Assembly (NCBI GenBank): GCA_037444775.1
Contig: JBBILU010000005.1
Span: forward strand, 62,001 to 126,000
From: JBBILU01 sp037444775
Lineage (GTDB): Bacteria; Patescibacteriota; Gracilibacteria; BD1-5; UBA6164
Reading direction: 5' to 3'
Length of the DNA stretch: 64,000 nucleotides
In this document: piece after piece, positions 1 to 10,125 of the stretch
Position numbering within the stretch: position 1 is the first letter of the stretch
Layout of the letters: every line of letters starts with the position of its first letter
Translations under genes and position numbers: made by a program
The notes under the pieces: model-generated
The model's database searches: none
What the model was told of the DNA's origin: nothing
Seen by the model: the letters and a program-made list of their open reading frames with translations, nothing else

Positions 1-2
1 AT

Positions 3-1784
3 GCAATTGAAAAAAAAGGATATAAAACTCCTTCTCCAATTCAAGCTTGAGTTATTCCATTACTTTTGAATTGAAATAAAGATATTATTTGACAAGCTCA
101 AACCTGAACTTGAAAAACAGCATCTTTTTGACTCCCTATTCTTGATAGGATAGATGAAAATTTGCATTATACTCAAGCAATTATAATGACTCCCACAAGA
201 GAACTTGCTATTCAAGTTGCTGAAGAATTAAAATCTTTTGCTGTAAGAAAAAGATTTGATATAGCACTACTTTATTGAGGACAATCTTTTAATACTGAAA
301 TTGCTAATTTAAGAAAAAAACCTCAAATTGTTATTTGAACTCCTTGAAGAATCAAAGATCATTTATCTAAATGAAGACTTGATTTATCACAAATTGAGTA
401 TTTCGTTTTGGATGAGGCTGATGAAATGTTAAATGTTTGATTTAGAGAAGAAATTGAAGAAATTTTAGAATCAACAAGAAAAGAAAAAAAGGTTTTACTT
501 TTTTCTGCAACTATGCCAAAATCTATTCTAGACATAGTAAAAAAATATATGTGAGAATATGATTTAGTTTCTGTAAAATCTAATAATATAACAAATTCTT
601 GTATAACTCAAAAATATTATTTTGTAGATGAAAGAGATAAATTTGAAGCTCTTTGTAGAGTTATTGAAACTGAAAATGAATTTTATTGAATTTTGTTTTG
701 TCAAAGAAAACTTGATGTAGATGAGGTTGCTAGTAGTTTACTTGCTAAATGATATAAAGCTGAATGAATTCACGGTGATGTTGATCAAAAACAAAGAGAA
801 AGAGTTTTACAAAGATTTAAAGACAAAAAAGTAACTATTTTGGTTGCTACTGATGTTGCTGCAAGATGAATTGATGTAAATGATTTAACTCATGTTATTA
901 ACTATTCTTTACCAGATAATCCAGAAACTTATACTCATAGAATTGGTAGAACTGGTAGAGCTTGAAAAAATTGAATTGCAATTTCTTTTGTTTCAAGAAA
1001 TGATAAAAGAAAATTATTTTTTATAGAAAATATAATTAAACAAAGAATTGATAAACACGATTTACCAAAAGTAGAAGAATTAATTGAAATTAAAAAGAAA
1101 AAAGCTTTAGAAAAAGCAAAAGCAAATATTGATGCAGGAGATTTAGAAGATTATCATGATTTAGCTAAAGAATTATTAACTTATTGAACTGCCGAAGATG
1201 TAGTTGCAGCAGTTTTAAAAAAGCTTTATAAAAACGAATTTAGTAAAGATAATTATAAAGAAATTTTTTCTGGGGCTTCTTTTAATGATAGAAATCTTAG
1301 AGTTTCAAATTCAAGATGAAATTCTTGAGAAGTTAGATTATTTATTGCAAGAGGAAGATTTGATTCTTTTAGAACTGTTCCTGATGTTATAAACTTTATT
1401 CAAAAAGAAACTTGAATGTCTCTTTGAGATGTTTGAAAAGTAGACATTTTAGATAAATTTTCTTATATGAATGTTGCCGAAGATAAAGCAGAAGCTATAT
1501 TAAGATTTTTCAAAGATCAAGACTCAATTAAGCCAGTTGTTGTTAGAGCTAAAGAAGAATGATCTTTTTCTACTAGATGAAGTTTCGGATGAGGAGAAAG
1601 AAGATGATGATGAGATAGGGGGTCTAGAGGAGGTTTTTCAGGAAAAAGAAGTGATTATAGAAGTTCATTTAGATCTTCAGATAGATGAGAAAGATGAGGT
1701 TTTAGAAGAAATTCAGAAAATAGATGAGGAGATAGAGGATGATATAGAGGAAGAGAAAGTAAAGCTAGAAGTTTTTCTAGATAA
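3..1784 (+). CDS. DEAD-box ATP-dependent RNA helicase, DeaD/CsdA-like (5' partial)
   Basis: ATP-dependent RNA helicase that remodels structured RNA, probably in ribosome assembly or cold adaptation. The frame is open from the first base, so the start lies outside the window; 593 residues are visible. In order it shows a Q-motif (TPSPIQAGVIP), Walker A AQTGTGKT, PTREL, DEAD (near base 410), SAT, ARGID and HRIGRTGRAG. A DbpA-type RNA-binding domain follows around bases 1250-1540, then an Arg/Gly/Ser-rich tail. Nearly all motif glycines are TGA codons, which is direct proof of the UGA=Gly code. The same strand read out of frame gives an acidic open frame over the RGG tail, which is an artefact. 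engB follows 45 bp later. The DbpA-type domain points to DeaD/CsdA rather than RhlE. Confidence 0.95.
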
Positions 1785-1829
1785 TAATTACTTTTGTTGT
1801 GTAAAAAATTAACGATTAATAAACAAATT

Positions 1830-2411
1830 ATGAATGTTTCTAGTGCAGAATTTATAAAATCAGTTTCTATTAATGAAGAAGAAGTTTTTTTTGATAATAA
1901 AAAGGAAATTGTATTTATTGGAAGATCAAATGTTTGAAAATCTAGTATTATGAATTCTCTAATGTGAAAAAAGGATTTAGTAAAAACTAGTGCGAGAGCT
2001 TGAAAAACAAAAAATGCAAATTTATTTTTAGTAAATGGAAAATATTATTTTACGGATTTACCTTGATACTGATTTGCAAAATTAGGAAAAGGAATAATGA
2101 AACACTTAGATTCTCTAATTAATTGGTATTTAGAGGAAAGAAAACCGTTTATTAGGCAAGTAGTTTTACTTGTAGATTCAAAAATATGACCTCAAAATTC
2201 TGATATCGAAATGTATAAATTTTTGCTTGAATTAGGTTTACCTGTAATAGTTGTTTTATCAAAAATTGACAGATTAGCTAATTCTGAAATTGCTAAATCA
2301 AAAATGTTTACAGAAAAAGAATTTTTCTGAGTTGATGTTTTTGCTACCTCTAGTGAAAAGTATATTTGAATTGAAGAATTGAGAAAAAAACTTTTAAATA
2401 GTTTGAAATAA
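1830..2411 (+). CDS. engB: Ribosome biogenesis GTPase EngB (YihA/YsxC)
   Basis: TrmE-Era-Obg class GTPase needed for large-subunit ribosome assembly. It has 193 residues, typical for the family. The G1 loop is GRSNVGKS near residue 31, G3 is DLPGYG, and G4 is SKID where the family usually has TKxD. Several of these glycines are TGA. The ATG at 1830 gives the expected short N-terminal extension before G1. It probably shares a transcript with the helicase upstream. A strong hairpin follows its stop. Confidence 0.95.
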
Positions 2412-2441
2412 AAAGATGGCTACATACTATAGCCATCTTTT
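2411..2441. terminator. Bidirectional terminator between engB and the ttcA-like gene
   Basis: An 11-bp perfect stem (AAAAGATGGCT with AGCCATCTTTT) and a 9-nt loop, with T-runs on both strands. The last codons and the TAG stop of the leftward ttcA-like gene lie inside it, so the hairpin is partly coding. Confidence 0.85.
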
Positions 2442-3172
2442 TCGTATTTTTCCTTAAAGTCTTTTATCAAAGCCCAAAAAATATTTTCTGTATATTTTGG
2501 TAAAATTGCCTCATTTGGCCGAATAATTGCCTTTTTTATTTTATTTCTCATAGTTGTTTCTCAAACAGGACAAGAGCATCAAGAATAAGGAATATTATTT
2601 GCATCAACAAACTTTTTAATATCTTTTTCTCTAATATAAGCTAAAGGTCTTACAAATGTAACATCTCAACAAGACATTTTATTAACTGGAGGCATTACTT
2701 TGAGCTTTCTTCATTCTATCATATTCATAAAAGTTGTAACAACTATATCATCCATATGGTGACCAAAAATTATTTTAGTAGCTCAATATTTTTGACATAG
2801 TTTCATCATAGCAATTCTTCTAGCATATGCACACCGTTGACAAGATTGTCAAACTCAATCATTTAGTTTAGATTCAGCTGGAAGTGAAATATTTACTTTT
2901 TCTAAAGGTATTCACAAAACATCTTCATAATATTTTCTTTTCTCTTCAAATTGAATATCGCAATCAATTAAAAATTCTTTAAAAATATAAACAGCTCTCA
3001 TATTAAACTTATCTTTCATAGTTTTTTGAATTTCTTTCAAAGCATAACCCAAAAACATAGAATCTTTTCATCCCGAAACTCAAAGTAAAACAGTTTCTCA
3101 AGCTTTTATCATTCAAAAATCATAAATAGCTCATTTTACCTTTTTTAAAAGTCTTTTTTCTAAATTTGACAT
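2420..3172 (-). CDS. TtcA-like tRNA 2-thiolation ATPase (PP-loop)
   Basis: A 250-residue PP-loop ATPase of the TtcA/TilS superfamily. TtcA thiolates tRNA cytidine 32 using an Fe-S cluster. The N-terminus carries the PP-loop SGGKDS near residue 34. The middle has a CQRC pair and the C-terminal part a CSCPVGE motif, which matches the cysteine pattern of TtcA rather than TilS. HHMDD also fits. It runs convergent with engB and ends inside the shared terminator. The exact substrate is inferred from family membership. Confidence 0.85.
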
Positions 3173-3198
3173 TTTTTAATAGTTATTGATATTCAAAA

Positions 3199-3230
3199 AA
3201 AAGAAGAATTTTTAAAATAATTCTTCTTTT
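3199..3230 (-). terminator. Terminator after the L25 gene
   Basis: A 12-bp A/T-rich stem (AAAAGAAGAATT with its complement) with an 8-nt loop. It is followed on the minus strand by a run of eight T, just downstream of the rplY stop. Confidence 0.8.
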
Positions 3231-3245
3231 AAGAGAAATAAAAAA

Positions 3246-3842
3246 TTATTTTTCTTCAGTAGTTTCAACTGTAGTTTCTTCAATGTTTATTTTAGCTGGT
3301 TTTGCAGCAGTAACAACAACATTATCCAAAGATACATGAATGTCATATTTATTAGAATCTATATTTAAATCAGAAACTCTAATTACATCTCACATTTCTT
3401 TTAATATTGCTAAATTAACTTCAAAATTATCAACTAAGTCTTTAGGTAAACATTTAACTTCTAATTCTTTTATATGTTCTTCTAATATAGCTCATTCTTT
3501 AACTGCTGGAGAATTTCCCACAAATTCTAAAGGAATTATAGTAGTTAATTTTTCACCTTTAGTTATAGCATAAAAATCTATATGTAAAAAATCTCAAGAA
3601 ACTGGTTCTTTTTGTACTTCATGAACTAATACTTCTATATTTTTTCATTCTACATCTAAATTTATTAGATGATTTTTTCCTGATTTTCTATAAGTTTTTA
3701 ATAAACTAGAATAATCAACTTTTATTGAAATAGTTTCTTGTTTGTGTCAATAAACTACTCCAGGAACCATTTTTGAAGCTCTAACTTCTTTTAGAATTTC
3801 TTCTTTTGCTCTTAATTCGGCAACTAAATTTAAATTTTCCAT
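3246..3842 (-). CDS. rplY: Ribosomal protein bL25, CTC family
   Basis: 5S-rRNA-binding large-subunit protein of the long CTC/TL5 type, 198 residues. The N-terminal L25 domain has the family pattern (KMVPGVVYG near residue 25, then a strand ending LHIDFY). The C-terminal beta domain follows, and the tail is Glu/Thr-rich and low in complexity. The ATG start fits the family N-terminus. It is a single-gene unit with its own terminator. A plausible promoter lies upstream near 3885-3915 (TTTGCA, 17 bp, TAGAAT on the minus strand). Confidence 0.93.
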
Positions 3843-3975
3843 AATTTTAATTAAATATTGAAATAATATATTTTTTAAAAAAGCTCGTGAATTCTATACA
3901 AAAATTAAAAACTTGCAAAACTTTTTTAAAAAATTACAAAAAAATTATAAAATATTTACTTTTTGCAAAAAATAG

Positions 3976-3993
3976 TTATGTTTTAAAACATAA
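3976..3993. promoter_or_regulatory. Perfect 18-bp palindrome upstream of murB
   Basis: TTATGTTTT followed at once by AAAACATAA, a perfect dyad. A TTGCAA -35-like hexamer sits about 10 bp upstream and the murB start 25 bp downstream. It could be an operator or part of the promoter. With this base composition it could also be chance. Confidence 0.35.
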
Positions 3994-4018
3994 AAAGCTT
4001 ACTTTCTAAAAATAAATA

Positions 4019-4954
4019 ATGGTGAATTTTTTGAGAAAAAATGTAGAGATAACAGATTATTCTAATTTCAAAACTAAAGCTTATTCTTCATATTTTTATG
4101 AAATAAATTTTGAAATTGATTTAGATAATTTACCTGAAATATTAACTTTTTCTAAACAGAATAATTTAAAACTTTTGTTTATTTGAGCTTGAACAAATAT
4201 ATTTTTTGCTTTTGAAAAATACACATGAATAATTATAAAAAATAATTTGAAATGATGGAATTATAATGAAAGTTCTAAAATTCTTGAAGCCTATTCTTGA
4301 AACAAAATTCGGGATATAGCAGAAAGCCTTGAAAAAGATTTTAATCAAAATATTTGGCATAGATTTATTTGACTTCCCTGAAGTGTTGGTTGAGCAGTTT
4401 TTGGAAATGCTTGATGTTTCTGACTTGAAACAGAAAATAATTTATCTGAAATAAAAGTTTTTGATTTAGAAAGTTTTAAAATAAAAGTTATAAAAAAAGA
4501 AGATGCAGAATTTGCTTATAGAGACTCCATTTTTAAAAAAACGGAGAAATATTTTATAATTTCTGCTAAATTTGATTTAAGTGAAAAAAAAGAAAAGTAT
4601 TCAAGTTATATTGATAATATTGATTTCAGAGAAAATAAACAACCTAAATGAAATACTTGTTGAAGTTTTTTTGCTAATCCAAAAGTCAATTTGAAAGAAT
4701 TTTTTGAAAAATTTAGAGAATTATATGATGAAAATTTGAAAGTTATTTCTGCTTGATTTTTGATAGAAAAAGTCGGACTTAAGTGATTTCACATTGGTTG
4801 AGCTTATTTTTCAGAAAAACATGCTAATTTTTTAATGAGTGATTGAACGGCAACTTATAAAGATTTACTTGATTTAATTAATTTAGCAAAAACTAAAATT
4901 AAAGAAGAATTTTCTATAGAAATAGAAAATGAGGTTAGAATTATAAAAAATTAG
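4019..4954 (+). CDS. murB: UDP-N-acetylenolpyruvoylglucosamine reductase MurB
   Basis: FAD enzyme making UDP-N-acetylmuramate, the second committed step of peptidoglycan synthesis. It has 311 residues. Family marks are NFKT near the N-terminus, GAGTNI in the FAD domain, LPGSVGGAVFGNAG, YRDSIFK, and CGSFFANP carrying the catalytic serine. FANP replaces the usual FKNP. ENEVRII closes the protein. ATG 4019 was chosen; a GTG follows immediately. It opens a rightward block with a gpsA-like gene, tsaD and mutL. With murD at 56 kb it indicates that this cell makes its own wall. Confidence 0.92.
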
Positions 4955-4982
4955 AAAAAATTATCATTTAATAATAAATATT

Positions 4983-5936
4983 TTGAATATACTAATATTT
5001 TGATTTTGAGCATTTGGGAGTGCTATTTGAAAACATTTATCAGAAAATAATCCACACAAAAAAATTTTTGTTTATGAAAAAAATGAATTCACTTTGAATT
5101 ATTTGAAAACTATGAAAAAACATCCTTATTTTTGCAAATGAGTAAAATTTTCTGAAAATATAGAATTTTGTGGTGAGGTGGATTATGTTTTACCAATAGT
5201 TGATTTGGTTATTTTGACATTACCAGCACAATTTGTTGTAGAAACAATGTCTAAATTAAAAGACAAATTTAAATATTGAGTAACTTTTTTAAATTTATCT
5301 AAATGAATAAATAATATTTCTTTAAAAACTATTGGAGATTGATTAAAAGAGTGACTTGAATGATTAGAATATAATTATGCTGTTTTGTCTTGATGAATGA
5401 TTGCACAAGAATTAGTTGATTGAAAGATAATTTGAGCAGATATAGCTATAGAAAATAGAGTACTTTGAGAAAAAATCAAAAAACTTTTTGAGTCAAAAAA
5501 TTTTAAAATTTGTTTGACTCATACAAGTATAAAAAATGTTGAACTATATTGAGCATTAAAAAATATTATTGCAATTTGTATGTGATATTATTCAGGATTA
5601 TGACTTTGAGCTTCATCTTTGGGATATTATATGTGCAAATTAATAAAAGAAGAAGAAACTTTGATAAAAATGCTTTGATGAGAATGAAACTTGAGATTTT
5701 TAAATTATTCTCTTGGTTGAGATTTGATAGCAACTTGTTTTTGAAATTCTAGAAATAGATTACTTTGAGAATTAGTTGCAAAATGACAATCTGTTTCGGA
5801 AGTTTTAGAATTTATGAAGAAAGAGAAAAAAACAGCAGAATGATATCATACTTTGAAGTGAATTTATACTTTGACAAAATGAAATGATAATTTTGAAGAA
5901 ATAAATAAAATTGGAAAAATATTTTTTCCTATATAA
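4983..5936 (+). CDS. GpsA-like NAD(P)-dependent glycerol-3-phosphate dehydrogenase
   Basis: A 317-residue dehydrogenase that would interconvert sn-glycerol-3-phosphate and dihydroxyacetone phosphate for phospholipid synthesis. The N-terminus has a dinucleotide-binding GFGAFGSAIG. Mid-protein VLSGGMIAQE corresponds to the family LSGPSFA.E. The catalytic-lysine segment ELYGALKNIIAI is intact. No ATG precedes the Rossmann strand, so TTG at 4983 (or ATT at 4980) is taken as start; this is uncertain. The sequence is divergent, so a related 6-phosphogluconate-type substrate is not fully excluded. Confidence 0.75.
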
Positions 5937-5952
5937 AGATAACTTAAATTCT

Positions 5953-6987
5953 ATGAAAATACTCGCTTTTGAGACAAGTTGTGATGATACAAGTATAGCA
6001 ATTTTTGAAAATGAAAACCTTTTGGCTATGGAAACAGCAAGTCAAATTAAGATTCATAACTTGACTTGATGAGTTGTTCCAGAAGTTGCAGCAAGAGAAC
6101 ATGCTAACTCAATTTTTTCTGTTTTAGAAAAAGTTTTACAAAAAGCAAAAGTTTCTTTGGAAGAAATAAATTATATTTGAGTAACAACAAATCCTTGATT
6201 AATACCAAGTTTATTAACTTGAATTACAGTTGCTTCAACTATTTCAACAGTTTTAAAAATTCCAATTATTGAGATAAATCATATTGAAGCACATATTTTT
6301 TCTAATTTTTTAGAAAGAAAAGAGGAAGAAATAAAATTTCCATTAGTTTGTTTAACTGTTTCAGGTTGACATAATGACATTTATTTCATGAAAAATATGT
6401 GGGAAATAGAAAAAATTTGAAGTACAACTGATGATTCTTCTGGAGAAGCTTTTGATAAAGTTGCTAAAATGATGTGATTATCTTATCCTTGATGACCAAT
6501 AATTTCGGAACTTGCAAATAAAAGACCACCCCTAAATCCCCTTCTTAGAAAGGAGGGTACTTCAAAAAAGGGACTTTTCCCTAGAGTTTGGCTTGAAAAA
6601 AATAAGTTTGATTTTTCTTTCTCTGGGTTAAAAAGTTCAGTTAAAAGAGAAATTGATAAAAGAATTTTAGAAAATGGAAATTTAAGTGAAGAAGATAAAA
6701 TAGAAATTTCTTATGAATTTCAAGAAGCAATTACTGAAGTTTTAGCTTATAAATTAATTAATTATGCAATAAAAAATAATATTTCAAATATTGCTTTGGC
6801 TTGATGAGTAAGTGCAAATGACAAATTAAAAGAAAAAATCATTAATTTATCAGATAAAAAATTAAATTTTATATATCCAGTGAAAAAACTTTATTGTATG
6901 GATAATGCTGCAATGGTTTGAATATTAACTTATTACAGAATAAAATATTCTAAGTTTGAAGAAAAAATATGAAGTTTAGAAATTTAA
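5953..6987 (+). CDS. tsaD: tRNA threonylcarbamoyladenosine synthase subunit TsaD
   Basis: Transfers the threonylcarbamoyl group to A37 of ANN-decoding tRNAs. It has 344 residues. Family marks are FETSCDDTS at the start, GGVVPEVAAREH, the metal-binding INHIEAH pattern, SGGHN, DDSSGEAFDKVAKM, FSFSGLK and a C-terminal MDNAAM. Between LANK and LFPR about 17 extra residues (starting RPPLNPLLRKEG) are encoded by a GC-rich palindromic repeat inserted in frame, at a surface-loop position just before the FPRP-like segment. It lies 16 bp after the GpsA-like gene and 9 bp before mutL. Confidence 0.95.
6526..6595. repeat. GC-rich palindromic element, in-frame copy inside tsaD
   Basis: The segment contains CCCCTAAATCCCC, then an imperfect hairpin (CCCCTTCTT with AAAGGAGGG), and a second half ending GGGACTTTTCCCT. 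It is far richer in G and C than the flanking gene. It keeps the frame and adds about 17 residues absent from the TsaD family. Related copies lie at 52606 and 52869, with looser ones at 8008 and 38044. Confidence 0.75.
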
Positions 6988-6996
6988 AAAAAAATT

Positions 6997-8826
6997 ATGT
7001 GAAAAATAATTACTTTAGATAAAACTTTGGCAAACCAAATTTCTGCTTGAGAAGTGGTTGAAAGACCTTTTTCTGTTGTAAAAGAATTAGTAGAAAATTC
7101 TATAGATGCTTGATGTAAAAATATTAAAGTAGAAATTAGTTCTTGATGAATAGATGAAATAGTTGTTAGTGATGATTGAGAATGAATTTCTGAGGATGAT
7201 TTGAGAATAATAACAAATAAATATACAACCTCAAAAATAAAAAGTTTAGAGGATTTGTATAATGTTATGACTTTTTGATTTAGATGAGAAGCTTTGGCTT
7301 CTATTTCTTCAGTATCAAACTTTTCTATAATTTCAAGGTTTGTGGATTCAGATTTTTGAAATATTTTGTCTTTTGGTGAAAACTCTGAATTAGAAATAAA
7401 ACCTTATCCTTGCGAAGTTTGAACAAAAATTATAGTAAAAAATCTATTTTATAATACTCCAGCAAGATTAAATTATTTAAAAAAAGAAAAAACAGAATAT
7501 TCTCATATTTTGGATTTTTTAAATCAAGTTGTTCTGATTTATCCAAATATTTGATTTGAATTTATTAGTGACAAAAAACAAATTTTTAAATATAAGGGGG
7601 ACGAAACTTTACAAACAAGAATTTGGAATGTTTATGGTGAAGAATTTTTCCAAAATCTTTTACCTTTAGATTTTGCTATGAATTGAATAAAAATAGAATG
7701 ATTTATTTCTAATCCAAAAGTTAATTTTCCTAACAGAAATAGACAAAGTTTGTTTGTAAATAAAAGAGTTATTAAGTCTCCAATTATTTATAAAGCAATT
7801 AATGATGCTTATAATAGATATATTCCTCATAACACTTTTCCTGCTTATGTTCTAAATATTTTAGTAAATCCTACGGAAGTTGATGTGAATGTTCATCCAA
7901 GAAAAATGGAAGTTAGATTTGCTGAAGAAAGTTCTATTTTTAGAGCTGTTTATAATGCTTGTGAATCAAAATTAAATAATGTTAGTTTAATTAGTAACTC
8001 AGAAATCACCCCTACTTCCTCCTTCCCAAGGAGAGTAGAAGAAGAAAAATTTTATACTGGTAGTTGAACAAAATTTAAGTCATATTCTCCATACAAAGAT
8101 ACAAATTCAAATCCAGCTCAATATAAAATAAATGATGTTTTAAATTTTTCTGCAAAAATTCTAGAAAACAGTACAATTCATAGTGTCTGAGAAAATAATA
8201 AATTCATCTGAAAAAATGAACAAGATATTTCTACAATAACAGATTTACATATAACTCCTCTTTGAAAAATTATATGACAAATGCATAATAGCTATATTTT
8301 GCTTGAAACAAATTATTGACTCAAAATTCTTGATCAACATGCTCTTGCTGAAAGAATTATTTATGAAAAATTAGTAAATGCAGAAAAAAAATTTTCAACA
8401 CAATGACTCTTGATTTGAGAAAATATAAATTTAACTTCAAAAGAGATAAATATTTTAGAAACAAATATACAAACTTTTTATGAAATGTGATTTGATTTTG
8501 AAATTCTTTCCTCTGGAATGGTAATTATTAATTGAGTTCCTGATTTTGTAAAAAAAGAAAATATAAAAAATTTATTTTTGGGGATTATTAGTGATATTTG
8601 AGAATTTTGAAATAAAAAAAGTATTTCACTTGAAGAAACAAAAAATAAGGTTTTTGCTTATACTGCTTGTAGAAGTGCAATAAAGTTTTGAGATAAATTA
8701 TCTTTATTTGAAATGAATAAATTAATTAATGATTCTATCTTAGATTATTCTTCAACTTGTCCTCACTGAAGACCAGTTGTTTATGAAATTTCTCTAAATG
8801 AATTGAAAGGAAAATACGAAAGATAG
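6997..8826 (+). CDS. mutL: DNA mismatch repair protein MutL
   Basis: A 609-residue mismatch-repair ATPase. The GHKL N-terminus shows ISAGEVVERPFSVVKELVEN, DAG, DDGEGI, TSKI and GFRGEAL. The transducer has VNVHPRKMEVRF. The C-terminal domain keeps the endonuclease motif DQHALAERIIYE (family DQHA(x)2E(x)4E) plus ACRSAIK and CPHGRPVV. It should therefore be a nicking-competent MutL of the kind found in organisms without MutH. The linker near residues 337-350 holds a short palindromic element that adds a Thr/Ser/Pro/Arg patch. No mutS lies in this window. Confidence 0.95.
8008..8040. repeat. Short palindromic element in the mutL linker
   Basis: An imperfect dyad: CTACT..CTCCTT, CCC, AAGGAG.AGTAG. 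It is GC-rich against its surroundings, opens with CACCCCT like the tsaD copy, and sits in the flexible interdomain linker in frame. It looks like a degenerate member of the same family. Confidence 0.5.
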
Positions 8827-9008
8827 TCTCTTATTCGAGAAAATTAAAAAAAATTTTGATTTTTTAAGATTTTCCGTTAAATTACTCGAGCTTCTTGAAA
8901 AATTAATAAATAACATTTTTTTAAAATATTGGTTTAATCCCGAAAACAAGCTTAAAAGTATTTTAAAACATTTGTAAAGATCTCATTTTAAAATTTAACA
9001 AAGATATT
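8827..9008. other. Intergenic gap between mutL and rplK
   Basis: There is no gene. Just after mutL a small TCTC/GAGA hairpin and an A/T dyad (8844-8867, TTAAAAAA...TTTTTTAA) may form a weak terminator. I see no convincing promoter, although rplK should have one here. Confidence 0.4.
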
Positions 9009-9476
9009 ATGGCTGCAAAAAAACCAGTGAAATGATATATAAGATTACAAGTTACATGAGGACAAGCTAATCCAGCTCCTCCAGTTTGACCTGCTTTATG
9101 ACAATATTGAGTGCCTATTCCACAATTTATTCAACAGTTCAATGAAAGAACTAAAGATAAAATGGGTATTAAAGTTCCAGTTGTTATTACTGTTTACGAA
9201 GATAGAACTTTTGAATTTATCGTAAAAGAACCACCAGCTTGAGTTTTGGTAAAAATGAAAGCTTGAGTAAAAAGCTGATCAAAAATTCCTCAAAAAGATA
9301 AAGTTTGACATCTTAGTTTTGAACAATTAAAAGAAGTTGCAACTCAAAAAATGCCAGATTTAAATGCAATTGATTTAGCTTGAGCAATGAAAATTATTCA
9401 ATGAACAGCTAGAGCAACTTGAGTTACTACTGATATTGATTGAATGACAAAAAAAGAAGTAGCATCTAAATTATAA
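9009..9476 (+). CDS. rplK: Ribosomal protein uL11
   Basis: 155 residues. Binds the GTPase-associated centre of 23S rRNA with L10 and is needed for factor binding. The N-terminal domain shows GGQANPAPPVGPALGQYG with most glycines as TGA, and ITVYEDRTFEF follows. The RNA-binding C-terminal domain has LNAIDLAGAMKIIQGTARATG. In many bacteria rplK is followed by rplA. Here it is followed instead by a weak hairpin and tRNA-Glu, so the usual cluster is broken. Confidence 0.96.
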
Positions 9477-9486
9477 AAGTAAATAA

Positions 9487-9510
9487 TCCCTCTAAATTAT
9501 ATTGGAGGGA
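9487..9510 (+). terminator. Weak hairpin between rplK and tRNA-Glu
   Basis: A 6-bp stem (TCCCTC with GAGGGA) and a 12-nt loop without a following T-run. It could be a processing or attenuation hairpin, and read-through into the tRNA is likely. Confidence 0.4.
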
Positions 9511-9515
9511 CTCTT

Positions 9516-9591
9516 GTTCCCATCGTCTAGTGGCCTAGGACACCACCCTCTCACGGTGGATACAGGGGTTCAACTCCCCTTGGGAATACCA
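9516..9591 (+). tRNA. tRNA-Glu (anticodon CTC)
   Basis: 76 nt with an encoded CCA end. The acceptor stem is GTTCCCA with TGGGAAT (one G-U pair). The anticodon arm is CCACC, loop CTCTCAC, GGTGG, giving anticodon CTC. The T-arm contains GGGGTTCAACTCCCC. It directly follows rplK and has its own terminator. Confidence 0.95.
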
Positions 9592-9603
9592 AAAAAGATA
9601 TTT

Positions 9604-9639
9604 AAAAACTTTTAATAGAATTTTCTATTAAAAGTTTTT
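9604..9639 (+). terminator. Terminator after tRNA-Glu
   Basis: A 17-bp stem (AAAAACTTTTAATAGAA with its complement), a 2-nt loop, then a T-rich tract. Confidence 0.85.
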
Positions 9640-9795
9640 TTGTTTTATTCATATTTTTCTTTTAGTTTGTTTTGTAATCTTTTGACAAATATCCCTCATC
9701 TTAGACTAAAATTCAATTTAATTTTTCAACTAACCAAACCACAGAATTTTTATCATCAACATTTCATTCTCCCCTTCACTTTTTTAAGCTTTTTT

Positions 9796-9871
9796 TGGTG
9801 GGTCAGGCGGGGCTCGAACCCACGACCTTGGCCTTAAAAGGGCCCTGCTCTACCTACTGAGCTACTAACCC
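9796..9871 (-). tRNA. tRNA-Lys (anticodon TTT)
   Basis: 76 nt with an encoded CCA. The acceptor stem is GGGTTAG with CTGACCC (one G-U). The anticodon loop is CTTTTAA, giving TTT. The first pair of the anticodon stem (27-43) is a G-A mismatch. The T-arm contains GTGGGTTCGAGCCCCGC. It is a single leftward gene with its own promoter. The 155 bp between it and the tRNA-Glu terminator hold nothing I recognise. Confidence 0.95.
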
Positions 9872-9898
9872 AAAAACTTTTTTTAAAAAAGCCAGTGC

Positions 9899-9926
9899 AT
9901 TGTATAAAAAAAAAATTATTTTGCAA
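9899..9926 (-). promoter_or_regulatory. Promoter of tRNA-Lys
   Basis: On the minus strand: TTGCAA, 16 bp, TACAAT, about 28 bp before the tRNA 5' end. Confidence 0.6.
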
Positions 9927-10125
9927 ATTTTTTTTTGACATTTTTTTCTATTGTCCCGTTTCAAATCCGACCAGTTTTGTTAGATTCAAAACTTGGATTT
10001 AAAAACTCATAAAATTGCTCTAAATAATTATCAGAAATGAGTTTAATAAAATTAACAGCTAAATCAAATTTATTTTCCAAAAGTAAAGTATAAGCATTCA
10101 AAATACTGCTATAATCCAAAATACT
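9916..10125 (-). pseudogene. Uncertain 70-codon open fragment ending in the 60-bp repeat
   Basis: An open table-25 frame with no good start codon; the upstream part looks protein-like (NAYTLLLENKFDLAVNF). Its last third is the dispersed 60-bp repeat, and its stop lies inside the tRNA-Lys promoter. It opens right at the foot of the 98-bp dumbbell element. It may be the 3' remnant of a gene cut by that element, or chance. I recognise no family. Confidence 0.3.
9947..10006 (-). repeat. 60-bp bulged-hairpin repeat, copy 1
   Basis: Nearly identical to the copies at 51605 and 63355. On the minus strand it reads GTTTTTAAATCC, AAGTTTTG, loop AATCTAA, CAAAACT, GGTC, GGATTT, then GAAACGGGACAATAGA. The stem AAATCC/GGATTT is perfect here, with one unpaired A opposite GGTC. 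Confidence 0.85.

Noticed and set aside
1537..1812. Acidic 91-residue open frame at the end of the DEAD-box gene
   Set aside because: It overlaps the Arg/Gly-rich tail of the helicase in another frame; the helicase frame is supported by motifs and runs through.
9947..10006. 60-bp repeat as integron attC or a tRNA 3' fragment
   Set aside because: The TTCAAATCC string recalls a T-loop, but the flanking arms do not pair, and attC R-site spacing is absent; no integrase gene is visible.
9947..10006. 60-bp repeat as a conserved protein C-terminus
   Set aside because: All three copies read FL.P.FESNKTGRIGNGTIE in one frame, but two have stops just upstream and synonymous sites are conserved too, so the conservation is at DNA level.
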